From Myxococcus virescens (GTDB lineage: Bacteria > Myxococcota > Myxococcia > Myxococcales > Myxococcaceae): DNA of 64,000 nt. Position 1 is the first letter of the stretch. Every line of letters starts with the position of its first letter. The stretch lies in NCBI RefSeq assembly GCF_900101905.1, contig NZ_FNAJ01000006.1:1-64000 (forward strand), written 5' to 3'. Below the pieces are notes generated by a model that saw only the letters and a program-made list of their open reading frames with translations, was not told the origin of the DNA and did no database searches. Below are positions 23,895 through 35,088 of this stretch, in pieces. The position numbers were made by a program, and so were the translations under genes.

Positions 23895-24285
23895 GAGCCT
23901 GACACCGGAGATGAACGTGACGCCCCTGGTGGACGTCGTGCTCGTCCTCCTCATCATCTTCATGGTCGTCACGCCCCAGATTGAGTCGGGCGCCGCGGTG
24001 GAGCTGCCCACGGCGACGAACCCGGACAAGGAGAACAAGGAGCTGACACCCACCACGGTGAGCCTGTCCGCGACCGGGGCCTTCTTCCTGGACCGCAAGG
24101 AGCTCAAGCGCGACGCGCTCATGGCCGAGCTGAAGGCCGTGCGCGCGAAGGACCCGGACTCGCCCGTGGTGCTCAAGGCCGACCGGGGCGTGCGCTACTC
24201 CGAGGTGCGCGGCCTCTTCAAGGCGATGCAGGAGCTGGGCTTCCCCGGCATCAACCTGCAGGTCGTCGACAAACAGAAGAACTAG
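23878..24285 (+). CDS. exbD: ExbD/TolR-family biopolymer transport protein 1
   Basis: A 135-residue single-TM protein. MNVTPLVDVVLVLLIIFMVV contains the Asp that takes part in proton movement, and a periplasmic domain follows with a DKEN/KELTPTTV insert. It starts at 23878 inside the exbB gene with AAGGAG upstream, and is followed after 11 bases by a second ExbD. Confidence 0.9.
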   Translation: MSTPRRSLTPEMNVTPLVDVVLVLLIIFMVVTPQIESGAAVELPTATNPDKENKELTPTTVSLSATGAFFLDRKELKRDALMAELKAVRAKDPDSPVVLKADRGVRYSEVRGLFKAMQELGFPGINLQVVDKQKN

Positions 24286-24296
24286 GAGCGCACGCC

Positions 24297-24722
24297 ATGG
24301 CATTCGACCTCGGAGGCGGAAAGGGCAGCATCCGCCCGGCGATGAACGTGACGCCCTTGGTGGACGTGGTGCTCGTCCTCCTCATCATCTTCATGGTCGT
24401 CACCCCGCTGATGACGAAGCAGATGTGGATGACGGTGCCCGCCAAGGGCGATGACCAGGAGGCCCCTCCGCCTCCTCCCGATGCAAAGCCACCGGTGGTC
24501 CTCACGGTGGACAAGTCCGGCGTGCTGCGCATCAACCGGGAAGAAGTGCCCCGCGACCAGGTCGTGGCCCGGCTCCAGCGCATGCTCAACGCGCGCCCGG
24601 ACAAGATTGTGTTCTTCGACGCCAGTGATGATGTGCCGTACGGCGCCGCCATGGACGTGCTGGACCTCGCGCGAGGCGGGGACATCACGGTCGGCGTGCT
24701 GCCGGACAAGCTCGCGGATTGA
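24297..24722 (+). CDS. exbD: ExbD/TolR-family biopolymer transport protein 2
   Basis: A 141-residue paralogue of the preceding protein with the same TM/Asp motif (MNVTPLVDVVLVLLIIFMVV) but a different periplasmic part, including a Pro run (APPPPPDAKPP). Two different ExbD proteins next to one ExbB suggests a hetero-oligomeric channel, as seen in several myxobacterial and Xanthomonas loci. The ribosome site AGGAG precedes the ATG at 24297. Confidence 0.9.
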   Translation: MAFDLGGGKGSIRPAMNVTPLVDVVLVLLIIFMVVTPLMTKQMWMTVPAKGDDQEAPPPPPDAKPPVVLTVDKSGVLRINREEVPRDQVVARLQRMLNARPDKIVFFDASDDVPYGAAMDVLDLARGGDITVGVLPDKLAD

Positions 24723-24841
24723 TGCAGTGCCGCGGCGGACCGTGACACCCAGTTTGCGGTCCGCCGCCTGAATCGTCACAGCCTCTTCATCCAGATGCCA
24801 TGCGTGTCGCGTTCTCTACGCGCACCTCGGTAAGGAGTGTC

Positions 24842-27800
24842 GTGTTGTCTCGCACTGCCCCCTTGCGCGCCATTCTGGCTGCGCTTGTCATGACAGCTAC
24901 GCCCGTGTTCGCACAGGCGCCCGGCGTTCCGGGCTCGGCTCCCGCTCCCGCGGTCGCCCCCGTCACGCAACCTCTTCCCCCATCCGAGGAAACCCAACCG
25001 TCGCAGCCGACTGACACCGCGACGCAGCCGTCTGGAATTGCCGCTCCGCCCACTGCGGATGATCCTTCCACGCAGCAGCCAGGCACGGAGCCTGCGCCCA
25101 CCGCGCAGCAGCCTGGCACCGTGACGCCGCCGACGGCCGCGCAGCCCGGCACCGAGGCCGCGCCCACTGCACAGCAGCCGGGCGTCACGCCCTCGCCCAC
25201 GGCGCAGCAGCCCGGCACCGAGGCCGCGCCTACTGCGCAGCAGCCGGGCGTCACGCCCTCGCCCACGGCGCAGCAGCTGGGCGCCACGCCCTCGCCCACC
25301 GTGCAGCAGCCGGGCGTCACACCCTTGCCCACCGCGCAGCAGCCCGGCACCGAAGCCGGCCCCACCGTGCAGCAGCTGGGCGTCACGCCCTCGCCCACCG
25401 TGCAGCAGCCGGGCGTCACGCCCTCGCCCACCGCGCAGCAACCCGGCACCGAAGCCGACCCCACTGCGCAGCAGCCCACGGCGCCGGCCGATGCGTCCAT
25501 GGAGGGCATGAGCGACGACGAGGCGATGCTGGCCGAGTCCGCAGTGCCGCCCCCGGGCTTCACCGGCATCTACGGCCGCGTGACGGACGAAGCCAACGGA
25601 GAGGGCCTCATCGAGGCCACCGTGAAGGTCGTGGCGGGCGCCCAGAAGCAGGTGCTCACCGACCTGGATGGCTTCTACCGGGTCGCGCTGCCTCCCGGGA
25701 AGTACGACCTGCGCGTCTTCTATGACGTGTACCAGGGCCGCCGCATCACCGGCGTCGTGGTGACGAAGGGCAAGGCGACGAAGCTGGACGTCGCGCTCGG
25801 CGCGGACGAAGGCGCGGTGCAGGAAGTCGTCGTCGAGGCCCGCGCGGACCGCCGGGCCGAGGGCGCGCTGCTCCAGGAGCGCAAGAAGGCCGCCGCCGTG
25901 TCGGACGCCATCAGCGCGCAGGAAATCGCGCGCACGCCGGACTCCAGCGCCTCCGACGCGGTGAAGCGCGTGGTGAGCGCCACGGTGGTGGACGGCCGCT
26001 ACGTGCTGCTGCGCGGCCTGGGTGGCCGCTACAGCACCACGCTGCTCAACGGCGCGCTGCTGCCCAGCACCGAGCCGGACGAGCCCAGCGTCCCGCTGGA
26101 CATCTTCCCCACCAGCCTGCTCGCCAACCTCAACGTGGTGAAGAGCTACACACCGGACCTCCCCGGCACCTTCGCCGGCGGCACGCTGCTCATCGAAACC
26201 AACTCCTACCCGAGCGAGTTCGAGCTCAAGCCGCGCATCAGCCTGGGCGGCGACTCCGAGACGACGTTCCGCGAGCGCAACAGCCAGGCCCAGGGCGGCT
26301 TCGGTGAGAACCTGGGCTTCCCCAGCGGGAGCCGCCAGCTCCCCAACGCGATTCCGCGCGACAGCGGCCTGGGGATGTCCGGCGAGTCCAGCGACGTGCT
26401 GGAGCAGCAGTACCGCAGCTTCCCCAACATCTGGCAGGCGCGCCGCACCACCGCGCTGCCCAACATGGGCCTGGGCGTGTCCATGGGCGACACCCTGCGC
26501 TTCGGCAACAGCCGGCTGGGCTACCTGGCCAGCGCCAACTACGGTCACCGCGACGGCGTGCAGGAGGGCACCTTCGCCCGAGTCGACCGCGACGAGACGG
26601 GCGCGCTCAACGGTCGCGACGCGGCCCGCAGCACGCAGGGCTTCGAGACGGCCAGCCTCAGCGGCCTGGGCAGCGTCGGCTTCCAGTTGGACCGCGACAA
26701 CGAGCTGACCTGGTTCGGCCTCTACACCCGCGGCACCGATACCCGCACGTTCACCGCGCGCGGCAGCAACATCGTCCGCGGTGAGAGCTACGAGAGCACG
26801 CGCCTGCAGTTCGTCAGCCGGCAGCTCTTCTTCAACCAGCTCCGAGGCTTCCACCGCCTGGGTCTGCTGGGAGACGCGGAGCTGGATTGGCAGGCCAACC
26901 TGTCCCGCGTGGACCGCGACGAGCCCGACACCCGCGACACCCTCTACAGCGACAACCTCTCCGCGCCGTCGGGCACGCCCACCTTCCCCAACCAGCCCAA
27001 CAGCGGCGAGCGCTTCTTCGCCGAGTTGGGCGAGACGTCCACGGGCGGCAGCGTCAACGTCACCGTTCCCCTCTCCGCCGTCCGGCTGAAGGTGGGCGGG
27101 CTCACCCAGGTGTCCTTCCGTGACTTCGGTGCGCGCCGCTTCCGCTACCTGCTGGGCACCACGCCGGTGGACCGCACGCTCCCCCCCGAGCAGCTCTTCG
27201 CCCCGGAGAACCTGGGCACCGGCATCCGCGTGCGCGAGAACACCCGGCCGGATGATGCCTATGACGCGTACCTGGGCATCTTCGCCGGCTATGCGTCCGC
27301 GGACGTCCAGCCGACGGACGCCCTCCGCCTGGTGGGCGGCCTGCGCGTGGAGTCCTCCACCCAGCAGCTCACGCTGAAGGACCCGTTCACCGGCGCCTCC
27401 GGCGCGGAGAACCGCTCCGAGTACATGAACCTGCTGCCGGCCTTCAACGCCATCTACGCGCTGACGCCCACCGTGAATGTGCGCGCCGGCTACAGCTACA
27501 CGCTGGCGCGGCCCACCTTCCGCGAGCTGGCGCCGTTCATCTACTTCGACTTCGTGCGCCGCCGGAACGTGTCCGGCAACCCGGACCTGCTCCAGACGCG
27601 CATCCACAACATCGACGCGCGCGTCGAGTGGTTCGCGGGTGAGAACGAGGTCCTGGCCGCCAGCGCCTTCTACAAGCGCTTCCAGGACCCCATCGAGCGC
27701 GTCATCCGCAACCCCGAGTCGGGGGACCTCAGCTTCGAGAACGCCGCGGGCGCCAACACCTACGGCCTGGAGCTGGAGGCGCGCGCGTCGCTGGCCCGTC

Positions 27801-28231
27801 TCACGGAGACGCTGAAGGCCGTGCGCGTGGGCGCCAACCTCACGCTCATCCAGTCCGACGTGGACCTGGGTGACCCCAACGTGGTGGGCGCGCAGACGAA
27901 CCGGAACCGTCCCCTCCAGGGCCAGTCCCCGTACGTCATCAACCTCAACGTCGGCTACTCGCGCCCCGAAAGCGGCACCGAGCTGACCGTCCTCTACAAC
28001 GTATATGGCCGCCGCATCAGCGAAGTGGGCGTCCAGGGCCTGCCGGACATCTACGAAGTGCCCTTCCACCGCGTGGACATCTCGCTGACCCAGCAGCTCG
28101 GCTCCGCGCAGCTCAAGCTCACCGCGGCCAACCTCCTCAACTCGAGCGTCACCCTCCGCCAGGAGTCGGTGGACGTGCAGACGTACAAACCCGGCGTCGC
28201 CTTCAGCGCGTCGCTGGGCTGGTCCCTCTAA
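24842..28231 (+). CDS. TonB-dependent outer-membrane receptor with repeat-rich N-terminus
   Basis: An 1129-residue receptor. The GTG at 24842 (or TTG at 24845) follows AAGGAG and gives a neat signal peptide ([17 protein letters not shown]); an upstream ATG at 24800 lacks a ribosome site. After the signal come about 200 residues of Pro/Thr/Gln repeats, then a carboxypeptidase-regulatory-like beta-sandwich ([20 protein letters not shown]). Next are a plug ([40 protein letters not shown]) and a 22-strand-type barrel ending in SASLGWSL with a terminal aromatic segment. It is encoded directly after the TonB/ExbB/ExbD genes and before a lipoprotein, so the system is self-contained. The ligand is unknown. 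Confidence 0.9.
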   Translation: MLSRTAPLRAILAALVMTATPVFAQAPGVPGSAPAPAVAPVTQPLPPSEETQPSQPTDTATQPSGIAAPPTADDPSTQQPGTEPAPTAQQPGTVTPPTAAQPGTEAAPTAQQPGVTPSPTAQQPGTEAAPTAQQPGVTPSPTAQQLGATPSPTVQQPGVTPLPTAQQPGTEAGPTVQQLGVTPSPTVQQPGVTPSPTAQQPGTEADPTAQQPTAPADASMEGMSDDEAMLAESAVPPPGFTGIYGRVTDEANGEGLIEATVKVVAGAQKQVLTDLDGFYRVALPPGKYDLRVFYDVYQGRRITGVVVTKGKATKLDVALGADEGAVQEVVVEARADRRAEGALLQERKKAAAVSDAISAQEIARTPDSSASDAVKRVVSATVVDGRYVLLRGLGGRYSTTLLNGALLPSTEPDEPSVPLDIFPTSLLANLNVVKSYTPDLPGTFAGGTLLIETNSYPSEFELKPRISLGGDSETTFRERNSQAQGGFGENLGFPSGSRQLPNAIPRDSGLGMSGESSDVLEQQYRSFPNIWQARRTTALPNMGLGVSMGDTLRFGNSRLGYLASANYGHRDGVQEGTFARVDRDETGALNGRDAARSTQGFETASLSGLGSVGFQLDRDNELTWFGLYTRGTDTRTFTARGSNIVRGESYESTRLQFVSRQLFFNQLRGFHRLGLLGDAELDWQANLSRVDRDEPDTRDTLYSDNLSAPSGTPTFPNQPNSGERFFAELGETSTGGSVNVTVPLSAVRLKVGGLTQVSFRDFGARRFRYLLGTTPVDRTLPPEQLFAPENLGTGIRVRENTRPDDAYDAYLGIFAGYASADVQPTDALRLVGGLRVESSTQQLTLKDPFTGASGAENRSEYMNLLPAFNAIYALTPTVNVRAGYSYTLARPTFRELAPFIYFDFVRRRNVSGNPDLLQTRIHNIDARVEWFAGENEVLAASAFYKRFQDPIERVIRNPESGDLSFENAAGANTYGLELEARASLARLTETLKAVRVGANLTLIQSDVDLGDPNVVGAQTNRNRPLQGQSPYVINLNVGYSRPESGTELTVLYNVYGRRISEVGVQGLPDIYEVPFHRVDISLTQQLGSAQLKLTAANLLNSSVTLRQESVDVQTYKPGVAFSASLGWSL
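25070..25490 (+). repeat. Degenerate tandem repeats encoding PTAQQPG-type units
   Basis: Within the receptor gene, units of about 33-36 or 66-69 bases recur with only a few substitutions, encoding [19 protein letters not shown] / [10 protein letters not shown] variants. Such arrays expand and contract, so length is likely to vary between strains. The encoded segment lies between the signal peptide and the plug region, facing the periplasm. Confidence 0.85.
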
Positions 28232-28252
28232 CCCGCAGAAGGAAGCACACCC

Positions 28253-29632
<1,380 letters not shown>

Positions 29633-29652
29633 CGTCCCCACGCAGAGCTGAG

Positions 29653-29688
29653 CCGGGCCCCTCCACCGAACGCGGGTGGGGAGCCCGG
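29653..29688. terminator. Strong hairpin ending the TonB-locus transcript
   Basis: CCGGGCCCCTCCACC and GGGTGGGGAGCCCGG pair with few mismatches across a short loop, 21 bases past the lipoprotein stop. No T-run follows. Confidence 0.5.
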
Positions 29689-29898
29689 TCCCATGGCCCG
29701 GTCGAGTGCAGCGCGCGGAGGGGGGCTCCGGCGACGGCACCCGGCCGGGCCGTGGCCTTTGCAGGGCCCGGAGCCTGCTGGCGGCCCTGGGCCCCTCACC
29801 CCGCGCGGCACGCGCCCACGGGGTTGTCATCCCCGGTGGCTCCCCCAACGTTTCCGGTGGCGGGCTCGACTCCTGCCTGCCCCGGAGGAGCCACCACC

Positions 29899-30717
29899 AT
29901 GCGTGACACGATTCAGCAGCCAGGAGCCCGCTTTCCCGCTGTGTCTCCACGTGGCGGACGCCTCGGAAGCCAGCGATGGGGACGGCCTGGCCGCGGCATC
30001 CACCGCACCTCGGAGGAGCGCCTCCCGCAGCTCGTCTCCGCGCTCGCGGGCGGCGCCCTGCTCACGCTGGGCCTCCGGCGAGGCAAGCTGGGCGGCGTGG
30101 CCATGGCCCTGGCCGGTGGCGGCCTGCTCTTCCGCGGCACCCGGACCGAACAGGAACCCTACGTCCACAAGCACGGCGTCATCGTCCGGAAGCTCCGCCG
30201 GCAACGTGGCCGGGACGCCACCGTCGAACTGACGGTGCTCCAGCGCTCCATCACCATCCAAGGCACGCCGGAGGCGCTGTATCGCCGCTGGTGCGACGCG
30301 GAGACGCTCAACCAGGTGATGGGACACTTCGCCGACGTCACGTCCTCCGGCGAGGGCCTGCAGCACTGGAAGGTGCCGGGCGTGCTCGGCGCGGAGCTCG
30401 AATGGGACGCGGAGGTGGTGGAGGAGAACCCGGGTGAGCTGCTGCGCTGGCAATCCGTGGGGGACACGGCCCTGCCCAACGAAGGCTGGGTGCGCTTCCG
30501 CCCCGCGCCGCGGGACTGGGGCACGGAAGTAACGCTCCGCTTCGTCTTCGACCCACCGGGCGGTGTCGTGGGCGAGAAGGCCGTGCAGTTGCTCGGCGCC
30601 GTGCCCGCCGCGCTCGCGCTCAAGGCCCTCAAGCGATTCAAGAGCCTCGTCGAGACGGGCGAGATTCCCACCACCCGGCCCAACCCCGCCGCTCGCGAGG
30701 GCGGCTACTCCTTCTGA
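29899..30717 (+). CDS. SRPBCC-family protein with N-terminal hydrophobic segment
   Basis: A 272-residue protein with the ATG at 29899 after GGAGGAG. The first part is basic with a short hydrophobic segment (LPQLVSALAGGALLTLGLRR ... GGVAMALAGGGLLFRG) of the DUF2892/YgaP-like kind. The second half is a START/SRPBCC (polyketide cyclase/COQ10-like) fold: SITIQGTPEALYRRWCDAET, then TSSGEGLQHWKVPG, and GEIPTTRPNPAAREGG at the end. It binds a hydrophobic ligand in a helix-grip cavity. It is co-transcribed with the following alcohol dehydrogenase (gap 11 bp). Ligand unknown. Confidence 0.8.
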   Translation: MRDTIQQPGARFPAVSPRGGRLGSQRWGRPGRGIHRTSEERLPQLVSALAGGALLTLGLRRGKLGGVAMALAGGGLLFRGTRTEQEPYVHKHGVIVRKLRRQRGRDATVELTVLQRSITIQGTPEALYRRWCDAETLNQVMGHFADVTSSGEGLQHWKVPGVLGAELEWDAEVVEENPGELLRWQSVGDTALPNEGWVRFRPAPRDWGTEVTLRFVFDPPGGVVGEKAVQLLGAVPAALALKALKRFKSLVETGEIPTTRPNPAAREGGYSF

Positions 30718-30728
30718 GGAACCTGTCC

Positions 30729-31901
30729 ATGCGCGCACTCTGCTGGAACGGCATCAACGACCTGGGCGTGGAGACGGTGGGGGACCCTCGCATCGTCAAC
30801 CCGCACGACGTCATCCTCCAGGTGAGGATGTCCACCACCTGCGGCTCCGACCTCCACTTCATCGACGGCTACATCCCGACGATGCGCAAGGGAGACGTCA
30901 TCGGCCACGAGTTCATGGGCACCGTCGTGGAGAAGGGCCCCGCGGTAAAGAAGGTCCAGGTGGGTGACCGCGTCGTCGTCCCCTCCTTCATCGGCTGCGG
31001 CAGCTGCTGGTACTGCCAGCACGACCTCTGGTCCCTCTGCGACAACACCAATCCCAAGGGCGAATTGCAGGAGCCGCTGTTCGGCTATCAGACGGCGGGC
31101 ATCTACGGCTACACCCACGCCTTCGGCGGCTACGCGGGCGCGCATGCGCAGTTCGTCCGCGTCCCTCACGCGGACAACGACTGCTTCCGGGTGCCCGAAG
31201 GCGTGACGGATGAACAGGCGCTGTTCCTCTCCGACGCCGTGCCCACCGGCTACATGGGCGCGGACTTCTGCGACATCCAACCCGGCCAGACGGTGGCCGT
31301 GTGGGGCTGCGGCGGCGTGGGGCTGATGGCGCAGAAAGCCGCGTTCCTCCTCGGCGCCGAGCGGGTGATTGGCATCGACCGCTTCCCCGAAAGACTGAAG
31401 CTGGCCCGGGAGAAGGTGGGCGCGGAGACCATCAGCTACGAAGAGGTGGACAGCGTCCTCGACGTGCTGAAGGAGCTCACCGGCGGCCGAGGCCCCGACG
31501 CCTGCATCGACGCGGTGGGCATGGAGGCCCACGGCACGGGCGTGGGCGCCGCGTATGACCGCGCGAAACAGGCGATGCGGCTCCAAACGGACCGGGGGCA
31601 GGCGCTGCGGCAGGCCATCCTCGCGTGCCGCAAGGGCGGCATCCTGTCCGTGGTGGGCGTCTACGGCTTCATGGACGCGTTCCCCCTGGGCGCCATCATG
31701 AACAAGGGCCTCACGGTCCGCGCCGCCCAGCAGCACGGACAGAAGTACCTGCCGCGCCTGCTGGAGCACGTGGTGAAGGGCGAGCTGGACCCTTCCTTCC
31801 TCGCCACGCACCGCTTCTCCCTGGAGGACGCGCCAAAGGGGTACGAGCTCTTCAAGAAGAAGCAGGACGGCTGCGTCCGGGCGGTGTTCCTGCCCAACTG
31901 A
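30729..31901 (+). CDS. Zinc-dependent alcohol dehydrogenase (formaldehyde dehydrogenase-like)
   Basis: A 390-residue medium-chain dehydrogenase. Catalytic zinc ligands are in TTCGSDLHF and GHEFMG, with the structural zinc set CGSCWYCQHDLWSLC, and the NAD motif is VWGCGGVGLMAQKAA. The length, the KGELQEP...GYTHAFGGYAG insert and YDRAKQ segment are like the glutathione-independent formaldehyde dehydrogenase group. It oxidises an alcohol or aldehyde with NAD in the cytoplasm. The operon with an SRPBCC protein suggests the cofactor or substrate may be hydrophobic, but this is inference. Confidence 0.9.
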   Translation: MRALCWNGINDLGVETVGDPRIVNPHDVILQVRMSTTCGSDLHFIDGYIPTMRKGDVIGHEFMGTVVEKGPAVKKVQVGDRVVVPSFIGCGSCWYCQHDLWSLCDNTNPKGELQEPLFGYQTAGIYGYTHAFGGYAGAHAQFVRVPHADNDCFRVPEGVTDEQALFLSDAVPTGYMGADFCDIQPGQTVAVWGCGGVGLMAQKAAFLLGAERVIGIDRFPERLKLAREKVGAETISYEEVDSVLDVLKELTGGRGPDACIDAVGMEAHGTGVGAAYDRAKQAMRLQTDRGQALRQAILACRKGGILSVVGVYGFMDAFPLGAIMNKGLTVRAAQQHGQKYLPRLLEHVVKGELDPSFLATHRFSLEDAPKGYELFKKKQDGCVRAVFLPN

Positions 31902-31970
31902 CGCGCCAGTCCTCGCGAGGCCGTCCGGTGGCCGCGACACACCGGGCGGCTTCGTTTATCCGCGGCCCGC

Positions 31971-32495
31971 TCAGGCCTCGGACAACATGCCATTGCCGGT
32001 GTGGTGCGCCGCGGCGGCGAGCGCCTCCGGCGAGGACCCATCCGCGAACAGGGACGCACCCGCGGCGGCGCGGGCCTTGGGAGGACGGCCCCGGCGGCGG
32101 GGCGCGTTCTCATCGTTGCCCTGCGCCGCGCTCGCGGAGTCCACCGCTCCGCCGTCAGCCCGGGCGCCCTTGCGCGCCGCGCGCGGCAGATGGATGCCGT
32201 CCAGCCGCGCGCTCAGCTCCACGTTCTCCTCGGAGAAGACCCGCGCGTACGCCAGCGCCCGCTGGCCCTTCTGGAGCAACGCCTCCTGGCTTTCGTGCAG
32301 CGCCTGCCGCGCGGACTCCAGCGCCGCCTGCGCCCGCGCCACGGCCTCCGCCTGCGCCCGCACCTGTTCGGCCGCGGCGTCCAGCACCTCGCCGTTCATG
32401 TCCGGGAAGCGGACCTCCGCCAGCTCCGTGGTGAACAGCTCGAGCAGCGCACGCAGCGCCGGGGAAATGGGGTCGTTCTCGTTCGAGTCGAACAT
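31971..32495 (-). CDS. Coiled-coil protein with AT-hook-like tail
   Basis: A 174-residue soluble protein. A central helix rich in Ala, Glu and Gln (EQVRAQAEAVARAQAALESA) is predicted as coiled coil. A C-terminal RRRGRPPKARAAAG segment resembles an AT-hook (GRPPK) minor-groove binder, then a Ser/Ala/His tail. This arrangement hints at a nucleoid-associated or architectural DNA-binding factor, but no family name can be given. The start at 32495 (MFDSNENDPISPAL) follows GGAGG. Confidence 0.65.
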   Translation of the reverse strand: MFDSNENDPISPALRALLELFTTELAEVRFPDMNGEVLDAAAEQVRAQAEAVARAQAALESARQALHESQEALLQKGQRALAYARVFSEENVELSARLDGIHLPRAARKGARADGGAVDSASAAQGNDENAPRRRGRPPKARAAAGASLFADGSSPEALAAAAHHTGNGMLSEA

Positions 32496-32592
32496 GCGCG
32501 GGCCTCCTGGCTCCTTGCGGGAAGGTGGCCCCTATCTGCCCAGATGTTCAGTGTCAGATCAAGAGGGTAGGCTAAAACAGCACCCCTGCGGA

Positions 32593-33693
32593 TCAATCCA
32601 CGCGCACCAGCGCCGCCTGCTGCAAGCCGTCGCCCGCGCTCACATCCACGGACAGGTAGTGCCGGCCCACCCCGTCGAACGTCTCCGGAATGGCACCGCC
32701 GCCGCCGGAGATGAAGGCGGGGATGCCCGCGTTGGCGAACGAATAGTAGGAGTGGATGTGCCCGTAGAGCGTGAGGTCCACGCCCGCGCGCGCCATCTTC
32801 CCCACCAGGCCCGCGGCCTCGCCCCGGTTGGCGAAGCCGCCGCCGCGCAAGCCCACCGGGTCCTGCGGCGGCACGTGCATGGCCACCACGTGCGTGCCGT
32901 CCCGCGAGGCCGCCAGCCACCCTTCCAATTGCTCCTCCACGCCGGGGTCCAACGTGCCGTTGCTGGAATCCACCACCGAGAAGCGCACGCCCTTGAAGAC
33001 GAAGCTCTGGCTGCCGCGCCCCACCAGCGCGTGGTACTCGGCCGCGTCGCGGGTGAACGTCTCGTGGTTGCCCAGCGTGGCGTACAGCGGGATGCGCGAG
33101 CCCGCCTCCAGCCGCTCCTGGAACTCCGTCAGCTCATCGCGCGTGCCTGACTCCGTGAGGTCGCCCGCGAAGAGGATGAAGCGCGCCGCGTCGTCCCGCC
33201 GCATGCGCGCGTAGATATCCCCAACGCGCGGCAGGGCCTCCTGCACGTCCGCCAGCGCGAGGAAGCGGAAGGGCTCGTGCGACTCGGAATCCGGCGGCGC
33301 CACGGACAGCCGCGCCGTCGCCCCCGCGCGCAGCGCCACGCGCCACACCTTCACGGTGGGCAGCGCCTGCGGGAGCGCCTCCTGCGTCAGCGGCGCGCCC
33401 CCTTCCTCCTCGGCCACCAGCACCGCGTCCGGCATCGCGTTGCGCACCGTCACCAGCCAGTCGGACGGCGCCTGGGCGCCCACGTCGATGCGCGCGGTGA
33501 AGGCCGGCGCGTTGCCCCACAGCACCAGCGTGCCCGGCGCCAATTCGCGCACCGTCGCCAGCCCGTCCGCCACCGACAGCGTCACCCCGCCCTGCTGCGC
33601 CTGGCCCACCTTGGAATCCGCAATCGCGCGGTTCTCCGCGGGCCGCATGCCGCACCCCGCAACCACCAGTGCCGCCATCACTCCCACGCGCAT
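32593..33693 (-). CDS. Calcineurin-like metallophosphoesterase lipoprotein
   Basis: A 366-residue protein with lipobox MAALVVAGC. A beta domain (40-150) precedes a metallophosphoesterase core: FLALADVQE (first metal motif with Gln in place of His), ILFAGDLTESG, ATLGNHETF, VVAMHVPP, YGHIHSY. It is probably a surface or periplasmic phosphatase or nuclease. The ATG at 33693 overlaps the stop of the upstream gene (TGATG), with GGAGG nearby, so the two are coupled. Confidence 0.85.
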   Translation of the reverse strand: MRVGVMAALVVAGCGMRPAENRAIADSKVGQAQQGGVTLSVADGLATVRELAPGTLVLWGNAPAFTARIDVGAQAPSDWLVTVRNAMPDAVLVAEEEGGAPLTQEALPQALPTVKVWRVALRAGATARLSVAPPDSESHEPFRFLALADVQEALPRVGDIYARMRRDDAARFILFAGDLTESGTRDELTEFQERLEAGSRIPLYATLGNHETFTRDAAEYHALVGRGSQSFVFKGVRFSVVDSSNGTLDPGVEEQLEGWLAASRDGTHVVAMHVPPQDPVGLRGGGFANRGEAAGLVGKMARAGVDLTLYGHIHSYYSFANAGIPAFISGGGGAIPETFDGVGRHYLSVDVSAGDGLQQAALVRVD

Positions 33694-34877
33694 CACCGCT
33701 CACCTCCCAGGGCACGAATCAACGACAGCCGGCCCACGAGCGCGCCGCCCCCCTGCACCTCGGCGGCGACACCCCAGTCATCCGTCAGCAGCGCCCGGCC
33801 CCTCAGGCCAAAGGCGCCCACGATTCCGCCGCCGCGCGAGCGGATGCCGCCCGCGAACGAGTCCTTGCGGTGGTCGTAATAGAGCATCGCCTCGCCCCGG
33901 AACGGCCCACCCCGGCCCAGCCACACGCCGTAGCCGAAGGTGAAGAGCAGCTGCTCGTGCAGGTTCCCGTCGCTCACCGCGCCGGGGTACGTATAGGCCT
34001 CCGCCGACGTGCCCACGCTGACCTCCGCGAAGGAGCCCGCCATGGCCGGGCTGATGCGCGACATGGCCAGCCGGCCCCGCAGCGCCACCTCTCCGCTGAT
34101 GAGCGCGAAACCCTCGGTGGGGTAGCGGTGGAACTGGCCGAAAGCCTCCACGTCCAGCGCGCTGCCATCCGTGCCCGACAGCGCGCGCTCCGGCGCGCCC
34201 AACAGCCGCCACGCCCCGCCCAGGCGCACCTGGGTGTTGCCCTCGGAAGGGTCCACCCGCACGGAGCTCAGCAGGCGCAGCGAGTCGAAGCGGGCCTGCG
34301 CCCCCACCGTGAGGAAGTGGCGGTAGTCGAACGCAGCGTCATTCACATACTGGTAGCCCACCTCCAACTCCAGCGGAGGAAGCAGGGGCGGCGCGACGCC
34401 CGCGTCGAACGCCGGCGCCGTCACCGCATACAGGTTGGCCAGCGCGGAGATGCCCAGCACGCTGAAGCCCGCCAGCGTCACCGCGTACAGCGGGGCAATG
34501 GTGCGCCGCGAGGCGCCCGTGAGGGCAATGGGCACCCCGCCCAGCGCGATGAGCCCCAGGCCCGCGCCCTCCAACGCGAAGAGCCGCTTCGCCGTGTGAC
34601 GGTCCCCCGCCACCAGGGGCCCCAGCCCATGGAAGAGCAACCCCGGCACCACCGCCACCGCCACCGCGAGCGGCTTGAAATCGGGGCGCTCCAGGGGCGG
34701 CGGGGGCACCTGCGCCAACGACTGCTGGGAAAGCCCCACGTGCGCCTTGAGGGGCGCATCCACCGGGACCTCCGGGCGCCCGTCCCCAGCGCGGGCCAGG
34801 CCCGGCGTCGAGAACAGCAGCACTCCACTCAGACACACGGCGCCCCACCGCGAGCGAAGGGGGAGCTCGGACACCAT
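33693..34877 (-). CDS. Envelope protein of unknown function, coupled to the phosphoesterase gene
   Basis: A 394-residue protein with a signal peptide (WGAVCLSGVLLFSTPGLARA) followed by two hydrophobic segments (PLAVAVAVVPGLLFHGLGPL; LFALEGAGLGLIALGGVPIAL). A C-terminal half of alternating hydrophobic/Gly-Tyr strands (ELEVGYQYVNDAAFDYRHF; LLFTFGYGVWLGRG; AMLYYDHRKDSF) resembles an outer-membrane beta barrel. The ATG at 34877 follows an AGAGG site. No family is recognised with confidence. Confidence 0.65.
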   Translation of the reverse strand: MVSELPLRSRWGAVCLSGVLLFSTPGLARAGDGRPEVPVDAPLKAHVGLSQQSLAQVPPPPLERPDFKPLAVAVAVVPGLLFHGLGPLVAGDRHTAKRLFALEGAGLGLIALGGVPIALTGASRRTIAPLYAVTLAGFSVLGISALANLYAVTAPAFDAGVAPPLLPPLELEVGYQYVNDAAFDYRHFLTVGAQARFDSLRLLSSVRVDPSEGNTQVRLGGAWRLLGAPERALSGTDGSALDVEAFGQFHRYPTEGFALISGEVALRGRLAMSRISPAMAGSFAEVSVGTSAEAYTYPGAVSDGNLHEQLLFTFGYGVWLGRGGPFRGEAMLYYDHRKDSFAGGIRSRGGGIVGAFGLRGRALLTDDWGVAAEVQGGGALVGRLSLIRALGGER

Positions 34878-35088
34878 CGGCGACGCCTCTTTCTCAGCGA
34901 GGGGCCGGCCGCCCCCGCCCGCCGGCAAGCGCAGGCAGGTCCGCTAGATAACCGCGCCAGGGCGGCCCACGGCAGGCGCCCCGCGTGAAGAAATGTGAAG
35001 CCTCACACCTTGGTAACCCTGAAAAACTCCGCACAGAGCGCAATCCGGAACCGGGACTTTCCCAGGAAGGAAGGTATGCTCCTACCCC

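Noticed and set aside
34994-35007. TGTGAAGCCTCACA upstream of the kinase, resembling a CRP half-site pair
   Set aside because: The spacing is four bases rather than the six of CRP-type sites, and the match is short.
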